From NCBI RefSeq assembly GCF_001553785.1, contig NZ_LOJP01000001.1, forward strand, positions 2,957,794-3,021,793: a stretch of 64,000 nucleotides of DNA, given 5' to 3'. Under the pieces are notes generated by a model. The model was given only the letters and a program-made list of their open reading frames with translations. It made no database searches and was not told the origin of the DNA. This document shows, piece after piece, positions 9,263-16,940 of the stretch. The stretch comes from Actinoplanes sp. TFC3. GTDB taxonomy: Bacteria; Actinomycetota; Actinomycetes; Mycobacteriales; Micromonosporaceae. How positions within the stretch are numbered: the stretch's first letter is position 1; each line of letters opens with the position of its first letter. A program made the position numbers and the translations under genes.

Positions 9263-9292
9263 CCGCGCGGGGCCCATCGTGGCCCCGCGCGG
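9263..9292. terminator. Bidirectional hairpin terminator
   Basis: A perfect 12-bp inverted repeat (CCGCGCGGGGCC / GGCCCCGCGCGG) with the 6-base loop CATCGT lies between two convergent genes, the penicillin-binding protein (stop 9229) and the aldo/keto reductase (stop 9303). It lacks a U-tract, which is common in actinomycetes. Confidence 0.75.
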
Positions 9293-9302
9293 CCGGCGGG
9301 GA

Positions 9303-10190
9303 TCAGTCCTCCGGGATGACCATGTTGAAGCGCTCCAGGCGTGGCACATCAGGGTCGGGTCCGCTGCGCACCCCGGTGTCGAGGGCGTCGATCGCGGCCA
9401 TCTGCTCGCCGGTCAGCTCGAAGCCGAACACGTCGAAGTTCTCCGCGATGCGCTTCGGGTTCGTCGACTTCGGGATCGCCGAGCGGCCGTGCTGCAACTG
9501 CCAGCGCAGCATCACCTGAGCCGGAGATCTACCGAGGTCCTCCGCGATGGCACCGATGGCAGGGTCCTCGATGACGCTCCTGCGGTCCTCGCCCCAGCCC
9601 GGGTAGAACGTGATGCCCCCGATCGGCGACCAGGCCTGGGTCAGGATCCCGTGCTCGGCGCCGGCCTTCTGCACGTCCGGCTGGCTGAAGTACGGGTGCA
9701 GCTCGATCTGGTTGACAGCGGGCACGATCCGGGTCTGCTTCAGCAGGTCATCGAGGTGGTGGCGCATGAAGTTGCTGACCCCGATCGCGCGCACCCTGCC
9801 GTCGGCCAGCAACTTCTCCAAGGCTTGATAAGCAGCGATCGTACGCTCGAAGCGGTCCGTCGCCGGCTGGTGCAGGATCAGCAGGTCGAGCCGGTCCACC
9901 CCGAGCTTGCGGGTGGCCTTGTCGAAGGCGTGCAGCGTCTCGTCGAAGCCGTAGTCGCTGACCCACACCTTGGTCTCGATGAACACCTCGCCGCGGTCGA
10001 TGCCGGAGCGGCGGATCCCCTCGCCGACCTGCCGCTCGTTGCCGTAGGCGGCCGCGGTGTCGATGTGCCGGTAGCCGAGCTCGAGGGCGGTCTCCACCGC
10101 GGCGGCGGTCTCCTCGGGTGGGCTCTGGAAGACGCCGAGGCCCAGCGAGGGCATCGTGACGCCGTTGTTGAGGGTGACGTGCTGGATCAT
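9303..10190 (-). CDS. Aldo/keto reductase (2,5-diketo-D-gluconate reductase type)
   Basis: A 295-residue cytosolic NADPH-dependent oxidoreductase. The catalytic tetrad is complete: Asp44 and Tyr49 in HIDTAAAYGNE, Lys74 in IETKVWV and His107 in LLILHQP. The C-terminus has the nucleotide-binding IPKSTNPKRIAEN. The length matches the AKR5 group, which reduces small aldehydes and ketones such as diketogluconate or methylglyoxal; the substrate cannot be told from sequence. The start MIQHVTLNNG at 10190 is typical of the family. The gene diverges from the FadR-type regulator at 10325 with a 134-base gap that may hold shared control signals. Confidence 0.93.
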   Translation of the reverse strand: MIQHVTLNNGVTMPSLGLGVFQSPPEETAAAVETALELGYRHIDTAAAYGNERQVGEGIRRSGIDRGEVFIETKVWVSDYGFDETLHAFDKATRKLGVDRLDLLILHQPATDRFERTIAAYQALEKLLADGRVRAIGVSNFMRHHLDDLLKQTRIVPAVNQIELHPYFSQPDVQKAGAEHGILTQAWSPIGGITFYPGWGEDRRSVIEDPAIGAIAEDLGRSPAQVMLRWQLQHGRSAIPKSTNPKRIAENFDVFGFELTGEQMAAIDALDTGVRSGPDPDVPRLERFNMVIPED

Positions 10191-10289
10191 AGGTACGACG
10201 GTAGTCCCCCGGTCCCCGCGCTGAGGGGAACCACCACTGCCCCTGTTCTGCAGCCGGTCGGACCGGGTGGTGAGTCCTCCCACTTCATC

Positions 10290-10318
10290 TTGTCCTACAT
10301 TTGGCTTATCCCTACGCT
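10290..10318 (+). promoter_or_regulatory. Promoter of the FadR-type regulator, with an overlapping operator-like site
   Basis: TTGTCC (10290-10295) and TACGCT (10313-10318) are separated by 17 bases, and the TACGCT is 7 bases before the GTG at 10325, so the transcript is probably leaderless. TTGTCCTACAT (10290-10300) fits the FadR-subfamily operator pattern TNGTNNNACNA at all defined positions but the last, and would place an autoregulatory site on the -35 region. Confidence 0.45.
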
Positions 10319-10324
10319 GGGCCG

Positions 10325-10999
10325 GTGCCTCGCCTCGAGCGGCCCGCTTCCCTGGCCGAACAAGTCGCCGACCAGTTGCGCCGCCGCATCGCCGACGGTG
10401 AGTTCCCGGTCGGCTCGCTGTTGCCCACCGAACATGAGCTGACCCGCGAGCTGGGCGTCAGCCGCAACAGCGTGCGCGAGGGCGTGCGCTCGCTGGTGCA
10501 CGCGGGCCTGCTGGGCGCCCGAGCCGGGTACGGCACGTTCGTCATCGCCACCAGCGACCTCGCCCCCGCCCTGGCCCGCCGCCTCGAACACGACCGCGCC
10601 GACGATGTGGCCGAGGTCCGGCTGCTGCTGGAACGCGAAGGGGCGCGCCTCGCCGCCACCCGCGCCACCGGCGAGCAGTTGCACGCGCTGACCGAAGCGC
10701 TGGCCCGGCGACGAACGGCAACCGACGGACCGGGATACGCCGAGGCGGACCTCGCCTTCCACCGGTTGCTGCTCGAATGCTCGGGAAACGCGCTGCTGGC
10801 CGAGCTGTACCGCGGGACCGGCGGCAACGAGCAGGACCTGCTGCGCTGGAGCCCGGGCGAGCGCGACACGCGGGACATCGACGCCGCACACGACGACCTG
10901 GTGGCGGCGATCACGGCACGCGATCCGCAGGCAGCCGCCGCCGCTGCCGATCACATGGTCCGGCTGGTTCAAGAAGGAGCACTGCCCGATGGTGACTGA
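10325..10999 (+). CDS. GntR/FadR-family transcriptional regulator
   Basis: A 224-residue DNA-binding repressor or activator. Residues 8-73 are the GntR winged helix (LAEQVADQLRRRI, LPTEHELTRELGVSRNSVREGVRSL, ARAGYGTFV). Residues about 85-212 form the all-helical FCD ligand-binding domain typical of FadR regulators. GTG at 10325 gives the usual MPRLERPASLAEQ start and fits a leaderless transcript; a TTG at 10301 is an in-frame but poorer alternative. Its 3' end overlaps the MFS transporter ATG by 11 bases, so the two are co-translated, and the transporter substrate is probably related to the ligand. Confidence 0.92.
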   Translation: MPRLERPASLAEQVADQLRRRIADGEFPVGSLLPTEHELTRELGVSRNSVREGVRSLVHAGLLGARAGYGTFVIATSDLAPALARRLEHDRADDVAEVRLLLEREGARLAATRATGEQLHALTEALARRRTATDGPGYAEADLAFHRLLLECSGNALLAELYRGTGGNEQDLLRWSPGERDTRDIDAAHDDLVAAITARDPQAAAAAADHMVRLVQEGALPDGD

Positions 11000-12203
11000 C
11001 AGCCTGACCGAACGGCCTGCAGCCGGCCCGGCCACCCGCGCGTTGAGCCCGGCCCTGGTGCTGGCCGGGCTGCTGCTGGTGGCCGCGAACCTGCGCGCCG
11101 GAATCACCACGGTCGGCCCGGTACTCGAGGAGTTACGCCGGGATCTGGGTCTTGCCTCGTTCACCGCGTCGGCGCTGATCAGCCTGCCGCTGGTGGCGTT
11201 CGCGGTGATTTCCCCGGTGGCGCCTGCGGTTTCGCGCCGGCTGGGCTTGGAACGTACCCTCGGCCTTGGGCTGGCGGGTCTGGCCCTGGGTCTGGTTGTT
11301 CGCTCGCTGCCCGGGCAGCCGCTGTTGTGGCTGGGCACCGCGCTGCTGGGCGTGGCCATCGCGGTGGTCAACGTTGTGCTCCCCGCTCTGGTCAAGCGCG
11401 ATTTCCCGACCCGGATCGGGCAGATCACCGGTAGGTATTCGGCTGTGCAGTCCGTGTTCGCCGCGACCGCCGCCGGTGTTGCCGTGCCGATGGCGGGCCT
11501 GACGTCGGCGGGGTGGCGGCTGCCGCTGGGCATGTGGGCCGGGCTGGCGGTGATCGCGCTGGGCGTGCTGGCGCCGCAACTGCGCCGGCACACGGTTGCG
11601 GCGCCGGTTGCGGCCCCGAGCGTGGCTTCGGTGAAGAGTCCGTGGCGGTCTGCGGTCGGCTGGCAGGTCACGGCCTACATGGCGCTGCAGTCGACCGGCT
11701 ACTACGTCTTCATCACCTGGCTGCCGTCCATCGAGGAATCGGCCGGTGTCAGTGCTACCGCTGCGGGCGTCCACCAGTTGCTGCTCAACGGTTTGGGCAT
11801 CGCCGGCAGCATCGCGTGTTCCGCGCTCATCCCCCGCCTGCGCGATCAGCGCCTGATCGGCGTGCTGGCTCCCCTGCTGTTCGTGGTTGCCGTCGTGGGC
11901 GTGCTGGTCGCTCCCACCTACAGCGCGATCTGGACCACCTTCGCCGGTGTGGGCGGCGGGGCGAGCATCGTGCTGGCGTTGTCCTTCTTCGGCTTGCGCA
12001 CCCGTAATCACACCCAGGCGGCGGCATTGTCGGGCATGGCGCAGTCCGTGGGCTACCTGGTGGCAGCGGCCGGGCCGATCGCGGTGGGGGCGCTGCACGA
12101 CGCCACCGGCACGTGGAAGCCTGCGCTGGTCACGATCCTGGCGCTGGAACTTGTGCTGGCCGGTGTGGGTTACTTCGCCGGCCGCAACAAGGTCATCCAG
12201 TAG
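10989..12203 (+). CDS. MFS transporter, CynX/NimT (cyanate transporter-like) family
   Basis: A 404-residue inner-membrane transporter with about 12 hydrophobic helices starting near residue 20. The first helix ends with LLVAANLRAGITTVGPVL and is followed by ISLPLVAFAVISPVAPAVSRRLG, the signature of the CynX/NimT branch of the major facilitator superfamily. Members export or import cyanate, 2-nitroimidazole or other small compounds, so the substrate is open. It is translationally coupled to the upstream FadR-type regulator and has no further partner downstream, where only a glxA remnant follows. Confidence 0.9.
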   Translation: MVTDSLTERPAAGPATRALSPALVLAGLLLVAANLRAGITTVGPVLEELRRDLGLASFTASALISLPLVAFAVISPVAPAVSRRLGLERTLGLGLAGLALGLVVRSLPGQPLLWLGTALLGVAIAVVNVVLPALVKRDFPTRIGQITGRYSAVQSVFAATAAGVAVPMAGLTSAGWRLPLGMWAGLAVIALGVLAPQLRRHTVAAPVAAPSVASVKSPWRSAVGWQVTAYMALQSTGYYVFITWLPSIEESAGVSATAAGVHQLLLNGLGIAGSIACSALIPRLRDQRLIGVLAPLLFVVAVVGVLVAPTYSAIWTTFAGVGGGASIVLALSFFGLRTRNHTQAAALSGMAQSVGYLVAAAGPIAVGALHDATGTWKPALVTILALELVLAGVGYFAGRNKVIQ

Positions 12204-12271
12204 ACCGGGAACTGAGTGGCAAGATTGCGATCCTCTGACCTTTCTTGCCGCTTGCTTCCCGAGAGGTCATC

Positions 12272-12424
12272 ATGCACACGGTTTCCGTCCTGGCCCTGCC
12301 GGACACGATCGCGTTCGACCTCGCCACGCCGATCGAAGTGCTCGGCCAGGCCCTGGCCACCGGCGGCCGGCCCGCTCAACCGGCGTGGTCACCCGGCTCA
12401 GCGGCACCCCGGGCCGGTCGTTGA
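12272..12424 (+). pseudogene. Truncated GlxA-family (DJ-1/PfpI-AraC) regulator remnant
   Basis: The 50-codon reading frame begins with a good GAGAGG ribosome site. Its first 33 residues (MHTVSVLALPDTIAFDLATP, then IEVLGQAL) match the conserved start of the DJ-1/PfpI-like domain of GlxA-type AraC regulators, normally about 320 residues long. After GGRP the match is lost and the frame stops at 12424. No AraC helix-turn-helix is found downstream before the next gene. It is therefore a 5' remnant left by a deletion. The rest of the 353-base interval 12204-12556 holds only a hairpin. Confidence 0.65.
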
Positions 12425-12510
12425 GCGAACCGGCACGAGGTTGTCGTTTGGCGCCATTTGCGGTGGGCATCCATGGCCGGCCGCACGGGTCTCACCGGCG
12501 GGAGATGTTT

Positions 12511-12537
12511 CGCCAGGCGGGCGATGCTCGCCTGGCG
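12511..12537. promoter_or_regulatory. Hairpin upstream of the zinc-ribbon gene
   Basis: CGCCAGGCG (12511-12519) pairs perfectly with CGCCTGGCG (12529-12537), and the 9-base loop can add a further GC/GC pairing. It ends just before the GAGGAGC ribosome site of the gene at 12557. It could terminate transcription from the glxA remnant or control translation of the small protein. Confidence 0.35.
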
Positions 12538-12556
12538 TGCGATGAGGAGCAACACT

Positions 12557-12793
12557 GTGAGCCTGCACGAGATGGTGGTCAAGACCTGCAGGGACACCGG
12601 AACCGAGGAATGGTGCCCCCGGTGCGGGCGCCGGCTCCTGCTGCGGTGGCCGCCGCGCTACGAAAGGGTCGTCCTGCACCCGGGCGACGATCAGGTGGTG
12701 CATGTGGGTGGCCGCGCCGAGGCGGCGTCGCTCACTGCGATCACCGAGTTCGAGAAGCTGTGGCTCAGCGAGATCGGCATCGTCTGGGACTGA
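12557..12793 (+). CDS. Small zinc-ribbon-like protein of unknown function
   Basis: A 78-residue soluble protein. One CxxC knuckle is visible (EWCPRCGRRL, about residues 17-26) with an upstream Cys at KTCRDTG, so a small zinc site is possible although a second CxxC pair is missing. The rest is mildly acidic, ending in EFEKLWLSEIGIVWD. The GTG at 12557 is chosen because GAGGAGC sits 6-7 bases before it; an in-frame ATG at 12458 would add 33 Arg/Ala-rich residues with poor coding character. It stands alone behind the glxA remnant. No function was recognised. Confidence 0.6.
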   Translation: MSLHEMVVKTCRDTGTEEWCPRCGRRLLLRWPPRYERVVLHPGDDQVVHVGGRAEAASLTAITEFEKLWLSEIGIVWD

Positions 12794-12973
12794 CGATCAC
12801 ACCGCCTCATGCCGGCGGATCCGCAGGTGCAGACCCTGCGTCCCGGGGCTGGGATCCACGCCCAGATCGCTTCTGAGGACGCTGACGCAAGCCCGATGCT
12901 GCAGCAAGGCGCGGGTTGACGCCGTTCCGGGGCGAATCGGCTGAAGGACAGTGCCAGTCACCGTCCTGGTTCA

Positions 12974-13441
12974 TCAGAAGGTGACGGCAACGCCCGCGGC
13001 CTGGCAGGCAGCGGTGAGATCGGAACCGGCCTTTTCGAATCCCGGGGAGCTGGCCGCGGCCACGGGATCCTGCTCCTTGGCGGCCTGGCTGGCTTGCTCG
13101 CCGAGCTGGCGAGCAGCCACTGCAACGGCACTGTCCCCGGCGGCAAAGGCCTCCGCGGTTACCTTCTCCGCCATTTTCTGGAGAATGCCGGTGAACAGAT
13201 CCCGGGTCGGCTCCTTCCCGGACTGCGAAATGCCGACCAGCTCGTCCTTCAAGTCCTGACCAATTTTCTGCACGGCCGAGCACAGTTTTGCGTCACCGGC
13301 CCGGTTCGGAGCCGGCGATGCACCGGTGGCCGTCGCGGGCGCGGGCGGGGCGGACGAGGTGGACGGGGAGTCGCTGCACGCACCCAGCAGGACCATCGAG
13401 GCCAGCGCGAGAACGACCGGGGAAACGCGGATGAGCTGCAC
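12974..13441 (-). CDS. Putative lipoprotein of unknown function
   Basis: A 155-residue protein with a lipoprotein signal: residues 5-19 are hydrophobic and LLGAC (lipidated Cys about 22) is a clear lipobox. A Ser/Pro/Ala-rich linker follows to about residue 48, then a helical domain with two Cys (LCSAV and TAACQAAG) that could form a disulfide. It should be tethered to the outer face of the membrane. The family was not recognised. It lies alone; the 180 bases downstream (12794-12973) and 141 upstream (13442-13582) hold no supported gene. Confidence 0.75.
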   Translation of the reverse strand: MQLIRVSPVVLALASMVLLGACSDSPSTSSAPPAPATATGASPAPNRAGDAKLCSAVQKIGQDLKDELVGISQSGKEPTRDLFTGILQKMAEKVTAEAFAAGDSAVAVAARQLGEQASQAAKEQDPVAAASSPGFEKAGSDLTAACQAAGVAVTF

Positions 13442-13582
13442 GAACCGTACGGTAGCCGATGCGTCTGAGCTATCGGACCCAGCCCGCTTCGGTGGCGCGG
13501 ATGCCGGCCGGTGATCGTGGAGCGCAGCAGGGCCAGCTCCACATGCTCCGGCGGCAGGCTCGGGCGGGCGCGCAGCTCGGTG

Positions 13583-14524
13583 CTACTGAGGGTCGGAGCG
13601 GTTGAGGATGTGGATGCCGGCGGCGAAGCGGATCAGGTCGGCGTCGCTGAGGGCGAGCCCGGTGCCGACGCTCACCTCAAGGGTGGCATTCCAGTCGGTG
13701 ACGTCGATGCTGAGCTTGGTGCCGCCGGTGCCGGTGGCCAGCAGTGCCCGGTACGACCCGACATTGCGGTTACTGCCGTCCAGCTGGTAGCGCTTACGCA
13801 GCACGACAGTGATGGGCGGGGCGGCTGGGGACGTACGGAATCGCATGGTTGAGGCAGTGACCGTGTCGAGCGTGAAACCGGCAGGGCTCAGGTCGAGCTG
13901 GAACGGGGGCAGCACCTCGACCGAGGCAGGGGTGAGCGCCTCGGCGAACGCGATGACCTGCTGCTGGCTGTAGGTGTCGTCGGTGGCGAGCCGGATCCAG
14001 CGGCCCGGGGACTCCTGCCAGGTGAGGATGAGCTGCTTGGCCGGTTGCACCTTGACGGTCCGCAGCGTTGCCGAGTGCCCGCGCACCCGCACGGTCTTCT
14101 CGGTTGCCGCCGCCGTGGAGGCGGGCTCGCTGCTCGTCACGGTGACCGTGATGTCCGAGTGCTGCTGCAGCTCGGTGGCCTCGAAGAAAGCGCTCAGCGC
14201 GCCGTCGCGCATCGAGGCGACGGGAGCGCTCAGGCCGTCGGTGGCCGGCAGCGTGTAGGGAAAGACCGGCGCCGGATAGGTCCCGACAAGCTGGATGGAG
14301 CCGGCAACCGGAGCATTGTCGGTGGGGGCACGAGCCACCAGCGCCCCAGCGGCCGGGATGCCCACGGCCAGCACCGCCGCCACCGCGGCCAGCCCGGTGG
14401 CCAGGCGCCGCCGCCGCAGCCGGTCGGAGCGGTGGTGCACCGTGCTCAGCAGCCGGTCGGCGGCGGGGGCGCGGCTGGCGGCGTCGTGCATCGTCTCGGC
14501 GAGCAGCCGGTCCAGCTCATCCAT
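13583..14524 (-). CDS. Membrane anti-sigma-like protein, partner of the SigE-type sigma factor
   Basis: A 313-residue protein: a cytoplasmic N-terminus (residues 1-40, DELDRLLAETMHDAASRAP, then an Arg-rich RLRRRR), one transmembrane helix (about 42-63) and an extracytoplasmic domain of some 245 residues without a recognised family. This layout, and overlap of its start with the sigma gene stop by 8 bases, is typical of the membrane proteins encoded with SigE-family ECF sigma factors, which hold or sense for the sigma factor. The anti-sigma role is inferred from position and topology; no zinc HxxxCxxC motif is seen. Confidence 0.75.
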   Translation of the reverse strand: MDELDRLLAETMHDAASRAPAADRLLSTVHHRSDRLRRRRLATGLAAVAAVLAVGIPAAGALVARAPTDNAPVAGSIQLVGTYPAPVFPYTLPATDGLSAPVASMRDGALSAFFEATELQQHSDITVTVTSSEPASTAAATEKTVRVRGHSATLRTVKVQPAKQLILTWQESPGRWIRLATDDTYSQQQVIAFAEALTPASVEVLPPFQLDLSPAGFTLDTVTASTMRFRTSPAAPPITVVLRKRYQLDGSNRNVGSYRALLATGTGGTKLSIDVTDWNATLEVSVGTGLALSDADLIRFAAGIHILNRSDPQ

Positions 14525-15026
14525 CGCTGTGCACCTCCTCGTCGGCCAGTAGGGTCCGCATCCGGGCGAGCGCCCGCGCTGCCTGGGAGCGGACCGTGGA
14601 CTGCCCACAGCCGAGCAACTGGGCGATGTCGTCGTCGGGCAGGTCGCAGTAGAAGCGCAGCACCAGCACCGCCCGCTGGGCGCGGGGCAGCCCGGCCATC
14701 AGCCGCCACATCTGGTCGCGGGCCAGCACCCGCTGCTGCGGCTCGCTCAGCCCCGGCGGCTCGGGCAACTCGGCCAGGATGGTCTCCCCGGCCGAGCGCC
14801 GGCGCCGCCAGGACACATATTGGCGCACGATCGCGGTGCGGACGTACGCCTCAGGGTGTTGCAGGGCCGTCACCTTGTCCCAGCGCCGGTGCATCCGGGC
14901 CAGCACCTCCTGCACGAGGTCCTCGCTGAGGTGGGCGTCACCGGACAGCACGTACGCGAATCGCAGCAGCGCCCAGCCCCGGGCCTGCACGAAGTCGTCG
15001 AACGCGGTGTCGCGGCGCTGGGACAC
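14517..15026 (-). CDS. RNA polymerase sigma factor, SigE family (ECF)
   Basis: A 169-residue ECF sigma-70 factor. Region 2 spans about residues 8-75 (FDDFVQARGWALLRFAYVLS, SEDLVQEVLARM) and region 4 about 105-160 (LPRAQRAVLVLRFYCDLPDD, LLGCGQSTVRSQAARAL). These match the actinobacterial SigE-type family. Translation starts at GTG 15026, only 6 bases after the stop of the upstream GH114 gene, and its end overlaps the anti-sigma-like gene. The three genes therefore form one operon, with the glycosidase as leading gene. Confidence 0.93.
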   Translation of the reverse strand: MSQRRDTAFDDFVQARGWALLRFAYVLSGDAHLSEDLVQEVLARMHRRWDKVTALQHPEAYVRTAIVRQYVSWRRRRSAGETILAELPEPPGLSEPQQRVLARDQMWRLMAGLPRAQRAVLVLRFYCDLPDDDIAQLLGCGQSTVRSQAARALARMRTLLADEEVHSDG

Positions 15027-15032
15027 AGGCGC

Positions 15033-15890
15033 TCAGCAGCTCTTGAACACGTACGTGCGGGAGCCCGGGGCGGTGACGTCACGGTCGCGCTGCACGATCG
15101 ACAGCTTGCTGCCGTGCGAGGCGCATGCCTTCTTGAAGTTGGCCGCGTCGTACTCGATCACGAACACGCGGTTGCCGTACGTCGCCGTGTACGCGTCACA
15201 TTCGTTCCAGTCGGCGCACTCCTCGGCGACCGCGAAGTCGAAGCCGGCCTTCTTGGCGTTGGCGGTGCTCAGGTCGGCGTCGTTCTTCTGGGCGATGGCC
15301 AGCCCCTTGGTGTGCGCCCGGGTGCTCAGCGAGGTGGCATAGGCCACCGCCTGGGACGCGGTGAGCAGATTGCCCGAGCGGGTGTAGGAGTCCAGGTTGT
15401 CCGGCTCGACGGCCTTGAATCCCTTGGTGGCGCACGTGTCGATCCACTGGCCGACGATCGCGGTCAGCGCGGTCCGCTTCGCGGCGGTCGAGTAGTCCAG
15501 CAGGATCTCGTTCCAGTCCTCGTCGATGACCTCGTTGCCGTCGGCGTCGCGCAGCAGCAGGTCGGGGTGGTTGGTCTGCCACCAGGACGCGGCGTCGGGC
15601 TGGGTCTGGAAAGCGTTGACGTAGCAGATACTGTACAGCCCGGCCGCCGGGCTGGCGGTGTAGTCGCGGCTGACCACGGTGACGCCGGATGGCGGGGTGT
15701 AGGGCTGGCCGATCTGGTAGTCGAAGCCTGCGTTGGCCGGCGGGGCGGTCCAGGTGGCGGCCGGGGCGGCGGCGGGCTTGGGCTTCGTGCCGGCGTCCGC
15801 GGTGCCGATGCCGGCCACCAGGGCGGCGACGGCAGCGGCGGTCACCGCGGCGGCGACGACGATGCGGGTGCGTTTGCGGGGAGACGCCAT
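15033..15890 (-). CDS. Secreted endo-alpha-1,4-polygalactosaminidase-like glycosidase (GH114)
   Basis: A 285-residue exported TIM-barrel protein of the GH114/TM1410 family, whose characterised members cut alpha-1,4-linked galactosamine polymers of fungal and bacterial origin. Residues 8-32 form the signal peptide. The core shows GFDYQIGQPY, YSICYVNAFQ, a WNEILLDYS segment, AVEPDNLDSY with the likely catalytic acids, and AIAQKNDADL. Six Cys suggest disulfides. AAGGAG lies 6 bases before the ATG at 15890. It leads an operon with the SigE-type sigma factor and anti-sigma-like protein, so its expression is probably tied to that signalling pair. Confidence 0.85.
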   Translation of the reverse strand: MASPRKRTRIVVAAAVTAAAVAALVAGIGTADAGTKPKPAAAPAATWTAPPANAGFDYQIGQPYTPPSGVTVVSRDYTASPAAGLYSICYVNAFQTQPDAASWWQTNHPDLLLRDADGNEVIDEDWNEILLDYSTAAKRTALTAIVGQWIDTCATKGFKAVEPDNLDSYTRSGNLLTASQAVAYATSLSTRAHTKGLAIAQKNDADLSTANAKKAGFDFAVAEECADWNECDAYTATYGNRVFVIEYDAANFKKACASHGSKLSIVQRDRDVTAPGSRTYVFKSC

Positions 15891-15985
15891 CGATAACTCC
15901 TTGAGCGTGGGGGAACTCCACCCGTTGAACGCGCCGGCCTGCCCCGGCTGCTGCCGCCGGGGCACAACTACTTCAGGTAACTTTA

Positions 15986-16013
15986 CCGATACGCAGAGAA
16001 TGCGAAGAGTCAA
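15986..16013 (-). promoter_or_regulatory. Possible promoter of the GH114-sigE operon
   Basis: On the minus strand TTGACT (16013-16008) is followed after 16 bases by TATCGG (15991-15986). This would give a leader of about 85 bases before the GH114 start. Confidence 0.35.
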
Positions 16014-16139
16014 CCGCTTGCCGGCAACGTTCCGCGCCTGCCCCGAGCCGCCGTCCGCCCGGGGCAGGCGGCCTGCCGTTCACAGTCCTTCACACATGCG
16101 ACTTATAACCTATGGGCTTTGTAGGGATAGGCTCGGGGC

Positions 16140-16940
16140 ATGACCGCACAGACGTGGGCGCAGTGGCACACCGAGCACGAACGCAAGCTGGCCGACCCGC
16201 ACGGCTTCCTGGCCATCACCAGCCTGAACTTTCTCACCGGCAGTCCGCAGCGCTTCCCCGATGCGCCCGGCGAGTGGTCCACCGGCCCGGACGGCGTGGT
16301 CGTCGATTTGGCCGGCGGCGAGAACCTGAGCATCAGCGGGGAGACGGTGACCGGGCGGTACGCGTTCGGGGTGCTCGGCGAGCGCACCGGGGTCGACGCC
16401 GGAGCCGGGGACGCGGTGATCGAGGTGGCCAAGCGCGGCGGCTTCGACATCATCCGGCCGCGGCACCCGCAGAACCCGCTGCGGCTGGGGTTCCGGGGCG
16501 TGCCGGCGTACGAACCGGCGGACAAGTGGGTGGTCACCGGACGGTTTGTGCCCTTCGACCAGCCCAAGGACGTCACCGTCGGCGCGGCGGTGGCGGGCCT
16601 GGAGCACGTGTACGAGTCGCCCGGCCGGGTCGAGTTCGAGGTGGCCGGCACGCCGCTCGCGCTGACCGTGTTCAACGGCTCGGCCCCGGGTTCGCTGTTC
16701 GCGCTGTTCACCGACGAGACCTCCGGGGTCACCACGTACGCGGCCAACCGCAGCCTGGCCATCGACGCGCCGACGGCCGACGGCACCGTGGTCATCGACT
16801 TCACCCGGGCGACCAACCTGGTGTGCGCGTACACCGATTACGCCACCTGCCCGCTGCCGCCGGCGGAGAACCGGTTGCCGATCGCGGTCGAGGCCGGCGA
16901 GAAGATCCCGTACGAGCGGCTCGCGGCGCAGGTGGCCTGA
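16140..16940 (+). CDS. DUF1684 domain protein
   Basis: A 266-residue soluble protein matching DUF1684 across its length. Family features are the N-terminal EHERKLADPHGFLAITSLNF, the central RFVPFDQPKDVTV, and the C-terminal block with VCAYTDYATCPLPPAENRLP. No catalytic role is established for the family. It overlaps by one base with the LLM oxidoreductase start (TGATG at 16938-16942), so the pair is co-translated. The AT-rich TTATAACC at 16104-16111 and TAGGGAT nearer the start are candidate -10 elements; neither has a clear -35. Confidence 0.88.
   Translation: MTAQTWAQWHTEHERKLADPHGFLAITSLNFLTGSPQRFPDAPGEWSTGPDGVVVDLAGGENLSISGETVTGRYAFGVLGERTGVDAGAGDAVIEVAKRGGFDIIRPRHPQNPLRLGFRGVPAYEPADKWVVTGRFVPFDQPKDVTVGAAVAGLEHVYESPGRVEFEVAGTPLALTVFNGSAPGSLFALFTDETSGVTTYAANRSLAIDAPTADGTVVIDFTRATNLVCAYTDYATCPLPPAENRLPIAVEAGEKIPYERLAAQVA

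Noticed and set aside
12794-12973. Possible gene in the gap between the zinc-ribbon protein and the lipoprotein
   Set aside because: Open frames here are short, lack ribosome sites and have no coding bias; only a small GCGGATCCGC palindrome is visible.
13443-13582. Short minus-strand reading frame containing LRARPSLPPEHVELALLRST
   Set aside because: It looks weakly protein-like but matches no family I recognise, lacks a clear start, and may be non-coding sequence downstream of the anti-sigma-like gene.
16112-16939. In-frame upstream extension of the LLM oxidoreductase through the DUF1684 gene
   Set aside because: The extension is the +1 shadow of DUF1684; the true start is the ATG at 16940 overlapping the DUF1684 stop.
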